From NCBI GenBank assembly GCA_950106755.1, contig OX467086.1, positions 22,710,001-22,774,000 on the forward strand: a stretch of DNA of 64,000 bases, written 5' to 3'. Position numbers and translations under genes: made by a program. Source of the DNA: Climacium dendroides. Its lineage: Eukaryota; Streptophyta; Bryopsida; Hypnales; Climaciaceae. Below, piece after piece: positions 37,266-50,014 of this stretch; positions within the stretch are counted from its first letter, which is position 1; the number at the start of each line of letters is the position of its first letter. The notes beneath the pieces are model-generated. The model searched no databases, had not been told where the DNA came from, and worked only from the letters and a program-made list of their open reading frames with translations.

Positions 37266-39346
37266 GGAGTAGAAACTAGACTTCATTAACTTCATTTCAG
37301 TAGTTATGATTGAAATTTGTAAAAAATAATTTCATTGGTGAAATTCAAATTTAGAGCAAGGAGCTAAAAGTTGCCAAATATAGTACGACGTGATCAATAG
37401 CATAAAACACTAATATATTGCAATTTGAATTTGGATCCTATCACCACAACATGCTAATTTTTATTTATAGCATGACAAAAAAATTAACTAGAATATTGTT
37501 CACTTTAATATACATGATTGCATGGTAAAATTTTCATATTTTTTGAGTTAGTTTTGTATTTTGATATGAATTTTTCTCACTTACAAGAGTATATATACAA
37601 TAGCTTTTAATCTATACAAAAAAAATTCAAATTTTCATGACTTAAAGAAGACATGTGATTTCATAATTGAGAAATTAAATTAAAATTTTGAGCCCTTTAT
37701 ATTAACAAAATAGAATGTAAAATGTCATGGATTTTGAAGTTGAAAGCATGCTCATAGGCTCTATCTTTCTAGAACTAATGCTTTGAACTTGCTTGCTACA
37801 AATTCACCTCTTCAAAATTTGGGCATGACAATTTTTTAGGACCAATAAGCATGCAACATGTGTCACGTGCTTTAGGTCCAATGCTATGGGCATGTCTTGA
37901 TTGACCACTTAGCCAAGATAGCCACAATTAGACTAGGAACCATTGTTCAACATCATAATCATTAAAAGGAATTTGAGACCTCCAAATGATTATTTTAAAG
38001 TTGTTCCCCTTGTTGTGAACTAATGCAATGTTGTCAAAATATTAAATAATATGAATATAAATAAATAATTCAAAAGATATTTAAATATTTTTTATTTTTA
38101 TAAAAAATGTTTAAATTTTAATTAAATATTATTATATCATATGGTCTTCTTTTGACCACGTAAAATTGATGACGTAGTATAATTCCCAAGTTCCTAATAG
38201 TTTGAGAACTTGCGGTCTTCGAAAAGCCTCAAAAAAATATCTTAGGGTTGGCATAGACAACCAATTGTTGTTGTAGGTTAGATATAAAATTAGGCAACAA
38301 ACAAAGATTACAACAAATGATACAACCTCATTTTTCTCTTTATTTTTTGTCCTTCAAATCATATATTTTTGTCTTCTATATTAAAAATTGTGGTGAATTT
38401 TTTTGCTCAATGGTACAATATCAATTTGCTTCAAACAAAGAAGAAGAGAAATGATAGTATCTTTAGAAGATGCAATACTTTTGTTCAATGTTACAAACGG
38501 AAGAAAGAACATAAAGTGCCTTTTTGCTTGAGAAAGCAACCAACATTTAGATGAATTTTTATAGTGGATTATGTGGAATAAATCTAAAATAATTTCATAG
38601 ATACACCTTCCCTTGTGTATATTAATTATATCGATGCCTCATAATATTTTTCACTAAGATAGGAAGGATCTAATATAGGAATGAATGTTCCAAAGGATGA
38701 AGTAGCCTAACTTATTAGGCTTATAGAAATGGATAAATCTTGACTTTGAGTTTATAAGATAATTGCACTTATTGTAAGTGTGTTTGAATAAGTAATAGAG
38801 CACTACTCCTATTATTAAATTATCCAATTTTTTATTGGAACTTCTTGAATGACAAGTGAGTATTTTAAATTATCTTCTTATGCATTTATTGAACATTGTA
38901 TGAATATTAGTTGTATTCAATATTTACCTTGAGCTTTCATGAATAGAAGTTGTATATTTTAGGCATGAATTTGTAAAAGTGATTAAAAAATATGTCACTA
39001 TCAGAGGTTATTACAATAACTATACCTAACTATGTTCCTTTTTTAATATTGATCACTATAGGTTTTTGTCTAAAATTTATTCCCTCTATTCATAAAATTC
39101 TATGATTACTATTGAATATCCCTATTTTCAGCACTTTAAAAATCTATAGTTTATGCATAGGGTATCCAAAAAAATACTTAAAAAGAGAATCTAATATCTT
39201 TTTCAGAATTTCTATAAATTCCAATAAAAAAATTAGAAAATTTAATGATAGAAATTATGCTCAATGTACATACTCAACGCAATTAGGTGTATTACCTTAC
39301 TATTCTTGGACCTTCAAGAGTATTTTTGCATCCTATGCACCGGATG

Positions 39347-39430
39347 TCATCCATCCATCCCTTCATCCCTTCATCCCTTCGTCTTCGTCCCTTCATCCCT
39401 TCGTCTTCGTCCCTTCGTCCCTTCGTCCTC
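39347..39430. repeat. CATCCCTT / CTTCGTCC microsatellite
   Basis: Short imperfect tandem units CCATCCATCC, CTTCATCC and CTTCGTCC run for about 84 bp, shortly before the small gene at 39523. It lies in the promoter or leader, followed at about 39470-39488 by a telo-box (AGGGTTTA). Confidence 0.85.
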
Positions 39431-39522
39431 TGTGTATGAGTTCGTGCAGTCGAGCTCCAGGCTTTGGTTTATGGGGTTTAGGGTTTATCGTGCTTGTGTG
39501 CCATTTGCAGAACTCGGAAACC

Positions 39523-40123
39523 ATGTTTGCGACGGCTGTGTTGTGGGCGAGAAAGCTAGGCCCTCGCCCCGTCAAGCTCTCCAACTTGGGCGAGCAGGTC
39601 GAGATCTCCTCCCAGGCTCTCCTTAAAATCCTCGAGCAGCATGGTCCCCTCACCGTCACTGATTGCTGGAACCGTGCCTCCCAGGTTGGCACCATTTGTC
39701 CTGAGCTTCTATTTCTTTTGCGCAACTTGAAATCATGCATTGTTTCATAATATTAGGGTTTAAATTTAGAGAATAACTCTTCGTAATGATCCTAGTTAAG
39801 GAAAATAAGGATTCCTACTGATTTGCGCGATAATATGTAATTTTTTTTTTAATTCGCTGGTTCATGATTAGCTGGCAATCCCCGTGAGTGCAATCGGTGA
39901 GTTTGTTTTGATGTTATTGCAGATGGAGAATCATGGATTGAAGAGCAAGCGGCACATGAAAATGATGTTGCGGTGGATGCGAGAGAGACGTGCGGTGAAG
40001 ATCATTTGCCAACACAGCGAAGGTGGGAACCCTAATGACCGTGAGTTTCTGTTTACTGTCGTCCCACCGAAAGTGGATCGGGAACCACGGGTCAGTGATA
40101 CTGCTGCGACTCCAGCTGAGTAA
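39523..40123 (+). CDS. Small basic protein, winged-helix-like, probably organellar
   Basis: Exons 39523-39684 and 39923-40123 (CAG|GTTGGC to ATTGCAG) join in phase 0 to give 120 aa. The N-terminus MFATAVLWARKLGPRPVKLS is basic and hydrophobic without acidic residues, as in mitochondrial presequences. The core reads ALLKILEQHGPLTVTDCWNR, then GLKSKRHMKMMLRWMRERRA and IICQH, suggesting a small helix-turn-helix or winged-helix fold with a basic helix. The pattern resembles conserved plant proteins of the mitochondrial translation machinery, but I cannot name it. The telo-box in the leader fits a translation-related housekeeping gene. I chose the ATG at 39523 although the frame is open upstream, because the upstream part is microsatellite and telo-box sequence. 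Confidence 0.75.
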
Positions 40124-40934
40124 GTTAAATCTGCGAGGAGTATTTCTTTTATGTGACCTATAATGGTGATGAGCGTGGAAGAAAGTTGATGAGGGTCCTT
40201 GCGGCAGTCCAAATTCTGGAGTAGAATAGGTGCCGTAGAGGGTGCTGATTTAGGTTTTCCATTCTCAGTGAAATCTTAGTGTCCACCTTTGAATTCATTT
40301 TACAAATAGCAGCTACTTTGTACAGTCTCGTCATCTCTTCAATGCAAGGCTGACGAACCCCTTCTGAATTCTCTATTCGGTTTCTCTTTTGTTCAATTGC
40401 TTTCAAAATTTCACATGTTTCAAACGTACTGTTTTAATTACTATAAGTATTTTAACCAATATGGAGGAGTGTGATTTTGGGTGAGCAGCATTGAGATGTG
40501 GAGATTTCACTTTGAATACAAGAGCCATATTTGTTAAGATCATATTTTTATGAAGATTTGTAGACATACGGAGGTTGTCCAATCAGATGTACACACATGA
40601 CAAATCCCAGTAGTATACAGTGTGTCATTGGGGAGGTTCAGTGCACAGTACAGTACAATGGAAAAATTCTATCAGAGTGTGTAATTGGTGAGGATTGAGT
40701 GTACATTCACAGGGTGCTTTGCGTGCATTTGAAAGATCTTGAGGATGACCTATGTCTGCATTTGTGGGTTACACTACCACGCCTACTGAGCATTTTAGGA
40801 TCATTTGTTCATCTTTGCAGAGTACATTGCAATTAGAGTGACGACTTACAAAAGATCGGTTTGAGTGGTATCAAACATAATTGGATTATCAACATTTTGG
40901 ACTATGTATCAATGTACAAATGGGCAGGTCAACC
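40124..40934. other. Spacer between convergent genes
   Basis: It holds the 3' UTRs of the small gene (plus strand) and of the MFS transporter (minus strand). No other feature is visible. Confidence 0.5.
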
Positions 40935-43900
40935 TCATGCTTCAAGTGACTGTAAGTCAGTCACAGAAGACTTCCTATACAAAGCCGTGTAAACCCGCCT
41001 GATTCTGAACGTTAACACAGCCGTCAAAGCTACCCCTACACTGCACACGCACGCCATGACATAGAAAGTGAGTCGAAAGCAATGAGCACCCGTGCAGACT
41101 GTGTGCTTGTGCAGAAGGTGGTTTGCATCTTTGCCTGCTTCTCTGTCATACAGGTACCCGGCGATCATCCCCGAAAACAGAAATGAACCCAGAGGATTGG
41201 CGATGGTGAGGAAGTTGTAGATCATGCCGAAGTGCTTCAGACCAAAAAGCTCCGAGGCTGTGGGCACCATGATGGAGAAGTGCACACCGTAGCATAACCC
41301 CAGCAGGACTGAGCCTACGTAGAGCGTGCCTGGGAGTGCCGACGCAAACATCAAGTGCACGAAGAGGAGCATGATTTGCGCCACGCCCATCCACACCGTC
41401 CTCGGAATTGCATCTGATCTGCATGCATCCACGAATCGATTCTTTGTTTGTTCAAACACTCATAACATTCTTATCTTGCTATTCATTAAACGTGGAAAAA
41501 AAATAACATGATTTCACATGATTTGGATTCATTCAATCTGTCTTAGAATGGTATGCAAACAACGCGTAATTTGGATTCAATCAAGAATGGCATGCTCATT
41601 CTGCTTGCTCGCAAAGTGTCAAGACCAAGCTGTTGTCAGGGAGCTACACAATTGATGCATTTCTACGATAAGGTATGTACACCCAGAATTGCCACTTGAA
41701 ATGCATGCATGCTGCACACTTTAGTTTGCAATTCAGACAGCACATTTCTTATCCTTCTCCATAAATTTGAAGATGCAAGAGGATGTTAGTGAAAAAAAAA
41801 ATTGGATCCATGCATCTTAGATACATCGATTCTTCTTGAATCAGTAGAGAATGAGCTTCTTTTGAGAATGTTAAGCTTGTGGACCCAAAGGAGATTTCAT
41901 TTGCAAAATCAGTCAGTTTCATGAACAGTCTCTGAGAGTTACCTGACATAATGCTCAGACAAGGAGCCGCCCCCAAGGCGCCCCAGAAAGTTGGCAATAC
42001 TGATGAGCGACACGAAAATGTTGACATTGAAGTACCCCTGCGCTTCCCCAATCTGCCCTAAGTTGTTGATAACGGTGACCCCCGTCCCCACTCCACAAAA
42101 GAACGTTAAAAACAGAAGCCAGAAATCGGCTTTCACCAGCGCTTGCCGAAGCTTAAAATCCTCCCCTCGTCGTGGTCGTCTCTTGGACCTTTTCACAGCT
42201 CCTTCACCAACAGCCAACAAAATCTCAGCATCCTCTACCTCCTCCTGGTTAGCACCCTTCCCCGCAGTCAAATTTTCCAAATTTGTATCCCGTTGAGAAT
42301 TTTCCTCTAACGTCGTAGTCCCAACACCTTGGGAGTTTATCTCAGGATCCTCCTTGAGAAGCGGCTCCTGGAGAGAACTGTCCTCACTGACTCCATCATG
42401 GCACAAACCTTTGAGAGGAACCGCAAGAGGGGCGACTAAGAAGACCACCATAATCGCTGTCAACACAATAGACATGAGCCTGTTTATGTCCACAAGCTTT
42501 TCAGTGAATGTGACAGCGAGAAGGTAGCCTGCAAGAGCAATACAAACAGCGGTGATGTAGTCGAAGTTGGTGTGTTCTCCTGAGTCTCGGGTGAGTGAAG
42601 AAGAAGGTTGTACAGGTCGGACGAAGAGCATGGAAGCCAGGCACACTGCTGTCGGGACTGTGGCCAGGAAGAGCAGGAGGAGATTGGCATTTCCTGACAA
42701 GAGAGCAGTGTAGACTTGCGCAAAGATGGCCGCGCTTAAACCCACGAAGCCCTTGAGAATGCCGACGACTGTGCCTCGGGATTGGGGGAAGTTGCGCATG
42801 CATGTCACCAGGACTGCGGTGTTGAACCAGGTTGCGGAGTTGCTGCCGATGCATTGGAGTACGCACATCTACAATTTGTGCACTAAAATTATGTCAGTGT
42901 AAAACTTTGCGCGGGAAAACTGAAGGTGGATAGGATTTTGGACTAGAACGTGAAAGAAGAAAGCTTCGATTATGTGCAAAGCATGTGTTGAGATCACCAT
43001 TGTGCTATAGAAGCTCAATAAACAAGCAGCACTACCACAAGCAGACATGCTCATATGTGTCGCTTTCATGCAATCCTCTATGTAATCCTTACTGCAATGA
43101 CTCAATACAATGTGCAGTTTATGCACTAAATCATGTCAATGCAATACTATGTGCGGAAACATTAAAGGTGGATAGGGTTTCGGACATAGGACGTGAACGA
43201 ACAAAGCTTCAATCGCGTTCAAACAAAGCAAGTATTGAGATCATTTCTGTGCTGTAGAAGCTCAATTAACAAGCGTCTCATCGCAAATGTGGTTTTCATG
43301 CAAGATTTCCTCAAAATAATCTTTACTACAATCCCCAGAATAGTCTTCAATTCAATCTTCGGCATAATCCGCAGTATATTCCTCAAGACCTCAACACAAT
43401 CCTCAGCATAATATTCCTCAAGACAATCTTTAGTTTAACCTTCACCGACTGGAAACCTGGAAAAGTTAGATTTGAGAACCTTACGATGCCACTAACCCTA
43501 TTCCAATATGTCACAATTACAACAAACACAAGAAATTCATTATTAGTAGTATAGTGATGGGACCCATAAGAATTTTGTGCTTTTGCTTTTAACATATGTC
43601 TCACTCTCATTGAACCGAACACCCGACCTTTCTACATTTTCAAACCATGGCTTAGTTGAATATAATAATACGAATTTGACCAGGTGTTCCTCTTGTCCAT
43701 TCAAAAGTGACTTTTGAGGTGGAATTTCCATGCAACACGACTTAAGTAAACTTGTATTCACGTGAACATGCGAGAGAGAAAGGGGTATGCACTGACCTGC
43801 CAGTAAGGCAAGGGAGCAATCTGCTCGCTGACGACGAGCCACAAAGTACCGTAACCCAGGCAACCAAACAAAGCGCCTGTGCACAAGAGAGTCCAGGCAG

Positions 43901-44111
43901 GGAGCTTGTTCGAAAGCAAGCCTGCGAGAAGGCCCACATTCTCCCCAAAGTCCTTGGCCACGCCCAAGTTGTTCAATTGCAACTGGTTGTAGTGCAGCAC
44001 CGACTTGAGAGACGGCGAGTAGAAGGCGAACATGTAAGCGTTTCCTGCCGAGGCTTGCACCCATATCGCGGCCGATAAACCCACCCACTTCGCAGTGCTG
44101 TCCCTCACCAT
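40935..44111 (-). CDS. Nodulin-like MFS transporter (NFD4-like)
   Basis: Three exons, 44111-43797, 42868-41943 and 41418-40935, in phase, give 574 aa. The first part (KWVGLSAAIWVQASAGNAY, LGVAKDFGENVGLLAGLLS, then the intron and QSRGTVVGILKGFVGLSAAI) is the nodulin-like domain typical of plant-only MFS proteins such as NFD4. The second half is MFS-like: DFWLLFLTFFCGVGTGVTVI, SIANFLGRLGGGSLSEHYVR, and SELFGLKHFGMIYNFLTIAN near the end. About twelve membrane segments are present, with a charged loop in the middle (about residues 245-325, containing LQEPLLKEDPE). Substrate is unknown; the family members studied have varied roles, and membrane transport is inferred. The start is the ATG at 44111; the frame is open slightly further upstream but without an ATG. 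Confidence 0.92.
42870..43330. repeat. Tandem duplication in MFS intron 1, 243-bp period
   Basis: Direct copies start near 42870 and 43112. Both contain GCACTAAA, ATGTCA, AAGGTGGATAGG, ACGTGAA, GCTTC and GAAGCTCAAT followed by AACAAGC. They fill about half of the 928-bp intron. Confidence 0.75.
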
Positions 44112-45600
44112 CTTCACCGACGGGTAGAGATTCGATCCTACAACCTCAATTTTAACACAACCACAGGATACTAGCTAGAACCGATTTAAATCACGGACTT
44201 CCCTTCCCTTCAGGAAGAGGATCCTGAAAACCTAAAATTATTTCACCTCAGGGTGAGGATACATACTAAGTTAAGTCTAAACCATTTGAATCACGTAAGG
44301 TTGAGAACACTAGAACCTCGAATTTAATCACCTAAGGAGGAGGATGCTTAATTTTCAATGGATAGGCACCTGATAAAGACCGACCTTTACGAACATCAGA
44401 AACTCATCTGTTTTAATTTTACGTTGGACTTGAAGTAGGGTGTAAGCATGACGTGGCCAAATTGGTCGCTGGCACTACCGGGTGCAATCATGTAAATCCG
44501 AGGTGGCCTACAATCCCTTCAATACTGGTCGATCAACAACCTATCTCCCGGTGTTCAAATAATTGCATACGAAATCATCCCATACACATACTGAGTGAGA
44601 CAACAAATCGAGTTCAGCTAGCTAGCTCGTGTACCCAAAGTCTGTAATAGACCTCTCCATATGCACACCTCCCAATTGATGAAAGCACACTCCTACTTAT
44701 TGTATCACTCACACTCACACGCACACTCCTTATTTTTTATATCTTGACAATCAAATAAATCCTCTCAAACAGCAAGTGAACCAAACCAATCCTTAACCGC
44801 TACCGATCCACTCACGTACCGTCTGTTCAACACTCACGAATTGGGAAATTATTGTACCGAGTTGCACTCCGTCCAAACGACCTACTTCAATTCTACATGC
44901 ACGCACTAGAATGACCTCCCAAACAAAGCTGCAGAATTGAATTCAATCGCACAGCTGCAGACAGGTCGGAAAGCATGATCGACACAAGGTGGGATCGAAT
45001 GTCCAGAGAGATCTAGCCCGGAGTGAGTGATCATGAGTACGACACTAGCTAGAAGAATGATCCCGACAGCAGGATCGACCAGAAAGGTTGGATCCATCAA
45101 TGAATGAGCTAGCTAGAACATGAGGTCGGAAGGACTGCTGCTACTTGTACATATGAAAAAGGCCCGGCCGGGGGAAGTTGGGAGCAGTGAGGAGTGAGGA
45201 GGATGGACGGAAGCAGCAGCCCAGCATGGGAAGCAGCAGGTGAGTCTGTGGCGTTGGTGCCAGCAACGAGGCATGGCAGCATGGCGATGGTGAGTCACTC
45301 CGCCTGGGACCCAGACTTGGGACTGTAGAGAGATTGGCCCGAGAGTGTGCCTGGGTCACTCATGCATACTAGTTTACTGTTTCGCTTTTTTGTCTTGGGC
45401 ATCCGGCGTTGATCAGCTTATTATTAGACCTGGAACGCCGGGCTGGTGAAACCATCCTGGCTTTCGGGTTTGGGGTACCGTAAGTGTGTGAATCATTCGA
45501 TTCCTGAAGAAAATCCAAAGACTGCACTCATGAATCAGTTGGAGGTCAAACTACTGTGCAACACCTTGGCTCCACTTCCCACACCCAATTTCAAGGATGA
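44112..45600. promoter_or_regulatory. Upstream region of the MFS gene
   Basis: No coding region is supported. The stretch 44150-45400 is less AT-rich than what follows and probably carries promoter and leader. Several GCTAGCTAG palindromic runs are seen (44617-44626, 45108-45116). No TATA or other site can be assigned with confidence. Confidence 0.3.
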
Positions 45601-47776
45601 ACATCTGCACTTCTGACTTATAAAAAAAAGGGATTCTCTAGTATCCATGGGTAGGAGGAAACTGGGACCCTCTAGAAGCCCCCTCCAATTCAGGACCTGT
45701 GGCCCATGTTACCTTATATAGGGAATTTTAGTAAAATGGCGAATATTCTATGACTTTGACATCCCAGAGTTCAAACCGGGCAGTTTGAAATCTAGTATAT
45801 TAATAGGTTTCAGACCGCCTAGTCTGAACTTTGGGAATGGCACACTGTGAAAATGACATATGGAATATTGCCATTTTAATGAAATTCTCCATTTATAGAA
45901 CTTACTACACTTTGAAGAATATACTGGGGAGACTAATCCCCTATCTCTACCCACCTCCTCTCTTTATGTAATGATGGTTCTACCCCTTGTCCCATTGGGT
46001 GGATCACCTTGAGTAGTATACAATACCTAATTGAATAATTACATCTATTTTATATTTATATGTTTATAACTATACAACTCCTACCTCAAACAACCTGTCT
46101 TTTGTAAAATTTGTCCCATGTAAGGGAGCCAACCCATTTCCGGCCACTTAAGCAATTTCACATTTGTTGAGTGTTGTTTTCTTGACTGGGAAAAATTTTC
46201 CATGTACAGAAATAGAGTTTAGAAGGATTCCATATTTTTTCATAATTTTATTTTTCAAAACATAATTACTATGAATTTTTTAGTTGAAGATTCTGTTTGA
46301 TATATTCTTGTCATATAGGTCCTCCTATTTTCAACCACGGGTTGGTTGCAAAATCAACCAAGACAACAACCAATCGTAATGTGCCACGACTACATTAGAG
46401 ATTGTGCCATAATTAATCTCTTGCTTTCTCCTGTTGATTGGAAAGAGTGTCTACAGTCTATATGACGAGAATGGATCCCTGATCGCAAATGGATCGGCTC
46501 CCTTCCTCTTGTTTCAATTGATCCATTTAGGATTTGTTGAAAACACCAAGAGACCAAGGACTATTCAATGAGTTTCATTTATTTAGCCATTTGAATTTGA
46601 ATTGGGCTCTAGAGTTGAGTTTGAACCAATATCCAAACAAATCCAACCACTAGATAGTGTAATATTTTATTGTTAAAATAGTGTGAAAATTTATCATTGT
46701 AATTAATATTCATCAATTTTAATTTATTTAACAAAAAAAATTTAAAACAATAATTTAAGTTATTTGCTTAATTTTGTTAAGATGTATGACTTTGACACAA
46801 AATCACATTTTTGACTTACAATTTGGATGAGTTTTCACTATTGGAAAGAAAAACACAAGAAAATGAAGAGTTATAGTAATTGCATATCCAAAACAATAAA
46901 TAGTAGTACCAACATCTTGTGATTCAAAGTATTGTCTATATTTTCTACATTGTATATAACTTCACAAACCTGCATTGTGCAATCAACTCCAAACTTCTAA
47001 TTCCTACTTAAAAGGCAAAACACCAACACCAATAGAAAAAATAGAAACACCTGAAGATGTTTCATTTGCAGCGCCTATTCATTCATAATTTTACTAGATG
47101 TTCTCTATATTGTAAACACTCTTAAAAGCTATGGTGTGAACATTCATGCCTCTTGTTTTCATGATTGGTATCAAATTCAAATGCAATATGGCTCCATTGA
47201 ATACAATGTTTACTCTAACACAAGGACCACATTAACAATATTGTATTACATTCTAACTCCAAAGTATACATGTCTTCAACCATATACTCCATACAGGATG
47301 GTGACTAATTTTTGTTAAGTTTTTATACCAAAACTAGCTCTAGTACTCCAAAATGGAAATGCATGTTATATAGCTTTGTCGATTTTTGAGGGACTTCAAG
47401 GAGGTCAAATTCTCCTAAATTGGCCACTTTCATAACATTGTTAATCAACCTAAACCATTCCCCCTTGGAGATTAGGATAGTCAAGCCCTCCTTGGATCCC
47501 TAGGAATGAATATAGTTTAAATTTCTTAGAGTCGTTGGTTGGTTACCTAGAAGGTTGCAATACTAGTGTCGTTAGCTGAATAGGAAGTTCCAATGTTAGA
47601 GGCTTCTACTTCTAGGGAGAGCAAACCCTACAAAAAATAAGAGTCTACAATGACTATAATACAATAATGATTGAAAAATGAGTGTTGTGCAATTGTTGTA
47701 GATAAGAAATGACTACTACAATCATTGTGGGCAAGTCATTTATACCCTCGTTTTTAAAAAGACCCTCCAACGTTGG

Positions 47777-48704
47777 TTAACCTCTAAAGGACCAACTTTG
47801 TGTTTGGGGCAATATAACTTTTTTGGGCAAGTACTTGTGAGTAGAGATTTCTTTTTCTTTGAAAATTTCATACAATATGTGGACAAGGAGTAGCTTTAAG
47901 GCACATCAATTTTCATAACTTTTGACTTCATGATTAAAAAGTTATTCTCTAATATGTAGTTTGTTTTTTCAACTAGGATAGCTCAGACAGATCAGAAAAA
48001 ATCATCTTTTCATAAATAAAAATTCAAAATTGTTTCATTGAATTTATGTATATATGGAAAGCTTTGAATCATCCTATTTTGATTAATTAATCAAAAATTT
48101 TGAGGAGTTTTAGTTTGCAAGCAGTTAAGGATTCTCTATTCTAAAATAAACTTTGATGTCCTTTATTTAACTCAATTTTCAATATTTTTGAAAAAAAATA
48201 AAATCATAGGGTTTAGATTGTTTATTACAACATTAAAAATATTGAAATTGACATTTTTCAATTCCATAAGTAAATTGTTACAAATTTATATTTTGAATCA
48301 TTTTCTACTATCTTCTTTCTACTTACTATTTTTTTCTATATGTTGTACAATTCCAAATGATTTGAAAATTTTTAAGCATGTTGCCAAAATGCCTTGAAGA
48401 ATGAAACCAAAGAAGTACAACCATTTTGGACATTTTTTCATAATAATTTGACCTTGTGAAGTGCAACTACCTAGTTCTTTGTAGGGCCAAAAAAAAGAGG
48501 TTTGCCACTTCAAATACTAATATCTTGCAATCTATACAAAAAAAATTACGAATTTCTTCACATATTCTCAAACCAAAAAACTACAAGATCTTATAGTTAC
48601 ATGTGTTCAAAAACAATATTTTTCAAGAATTTGGTATTTGTACTAAAAATGGCATTTTTGGAACATTTTTAGTGAGAACATAGTCAAGGAACTTTAGGGG
48701 TTAA
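47777..48704 (-). mobile_element. Non-autonomous TIR element, family A copy 2
   Basis: It runs from TTAACCTCTAAAGG (47777) to CTTTAGGGGTTAA (48704), 928 bp, and is homologous along its length to 22941..23877 in opposite orientation (for example TGACCTTGTGAAGTGCA and TACAATTCCAAATGATTTGA). It has no transposase frame. Confidence 0.75.
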
Positions 48705-48754
48705 TAATATTATGTTTAGGCCATTGCATTGTTTATTGGGTTAGTCATCACTCT

Positions 48755-49009
48755 CTACACTAAAATTGGTAAATAGTGTTGGCTACACTAATTGTCAACA
48801 ATAACACTAATTGTGATTTGTAAGGTTAGTGTTAGAACATTATTTATCCATTCTAACACTATTTTAGCTCTATAGTAAAATTTGGTCATTTCACGGTAGG
48901 AATTAAGTGCCCCAACACTATTTACATATAATTTGGAAAATAGTGTTGGGGTAAAAAATAGGGAACAATACTTATTATCACCCAACACTATTTACCAATT
49001 TTAGTGTAG
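48755..49009. mobile_element. 255-bp MITE with 28-bp perfect TIRs and inner inverted repeat
   Basis: The left end begins CTACACTAAAATTGGTAAAT and the right end is its perfect inverted copy over 28 bases. Taking the TIR as starting at CACTA leaves TA on both outer sides, compatible with a TA target duplication. A second inverted pair (CCCCAACACTATTTA versus AAATAGTGTTGGGG, 48911-48954) repeats the TIR core inside the element. Confidence 0.85.
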
Positions 49010-49925
49010 TTGGCTAGTATATTTGGTAGGAAGGAACTTTAGTAATGACAATCAAAATAGCGACCTTAATTGGGCACATGAATTTTCTAATGTATATGCA
49101 TCCATATAATAAACATCATTAGCACAATAGGAATTCAAAGGAGTAGAAGGATGATCCATTGGTATTCATTTGGTCATTGCACATATTTAGAATTATGATA
49201 TTCCACACAAAAAAAATTGGCAACATAATGGTAAATAAGAGACATGTTTTTTTGGTCAAGTCATTATTGAAACAAAACAAAACAATATTGTAGGTGGTCA
49301 AAGTAAAGTCCTATAGTTTTTTATTGTTGCAAACGGGGGACTAATTTTGGCCTTTTGAATTATAATGTGTCTCTGTACGTTCCCTACACATTTACAATGG
49401 TAATTCAAAAGCATCCATCAAGGTTGTGAAATAATGAATTATTTGCCATGTATCCCAGGGTGCACTTAGTTCTACTACAACAAACCACCTGCAAACAAGT
49501 GATTTCTAATAAACTACAATTTTAACTTCAAATTTTGAGCATTGTTTACTAATGACTATAGGATTCTACTCCCAAATTCTAAATTCAAATAAAATATGGA
49601 ATGATTTTTAGAAGAGGTAAAAAATGCATTAAAATGGCATGTTTTTTTAACTCAAATATTTTTAGAGAACACATTTAGATGACCATTGCATCAATATTCA
49701 AATCAAAATGAGCTTTCAATATAGAGGAATTTTTAGAATTTTTTTTTTCATTTTTTAGACAATTTTTTCTTATATAATATAGGGGTGTGAAAGTTATTTT
49801 TCAATTCTATAGTGTGTCTTTTTACTTCAAAAATTTGTAACTAATTATTATTAACAAATAAAAATATCAATAATTCAAAACATAAACTTTCAAAGTAGAA
49901 AAATCGATTCATATTTTTTTCATTT

Positions 49926-50014
49926 CATTTTGTTTAAAATTCAAAAAGTATATAGGGGTCCAAAGTTTTGTTCGCACGCTAATATCAAAAAAAGGGGGAG
50001 TGCACCCCCCGAGC
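49926..50014 (+). repeat. 88-bp dispersed repeat, copy 2
   Basis: Near-identical to 36669..36756: TTAAAATTCAAAAAGTATAT, GTCCAAAGTTTTGTTCGCAC, GGGGGAGTGCACC. The orientation is the same and the flanks differ. Confidence 0.75.

Larger units (their letters stand above)
34210..39340. other. Gene-free repeat-rich intergenic stretch
   Basis: No supported coding region. It holds a 244-bp TIR element (35841..36084), dispersed-repeat relatives (about 35050-35200 and 36110-36360), a short repeat (36669..36756) shared with 49926..50014, and two adjacent fragments of repeat family A (about 36770-36950 and 37060-37265). Confidence 0.5.

Noticed and set aside
39112..39522. Upstream in-frame extension of the small gene to 212 aa
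   Set aside because: It runs through A/T-rich sequence, a CTTCGTCC microsatellite and a telo-box, so it is leader or promoter rather than coding.
42501..42866. 121-aa minus frame over MFS exon 2
   Set aside because: Alternate frame of the transporter exon; no membrane pattern of its own.
43543..44088. 181-aa minus frame offset from MFS exon 1
   Set aside because: It overlaps the true nodulin-like exon in another frame and reads into intron sequence.
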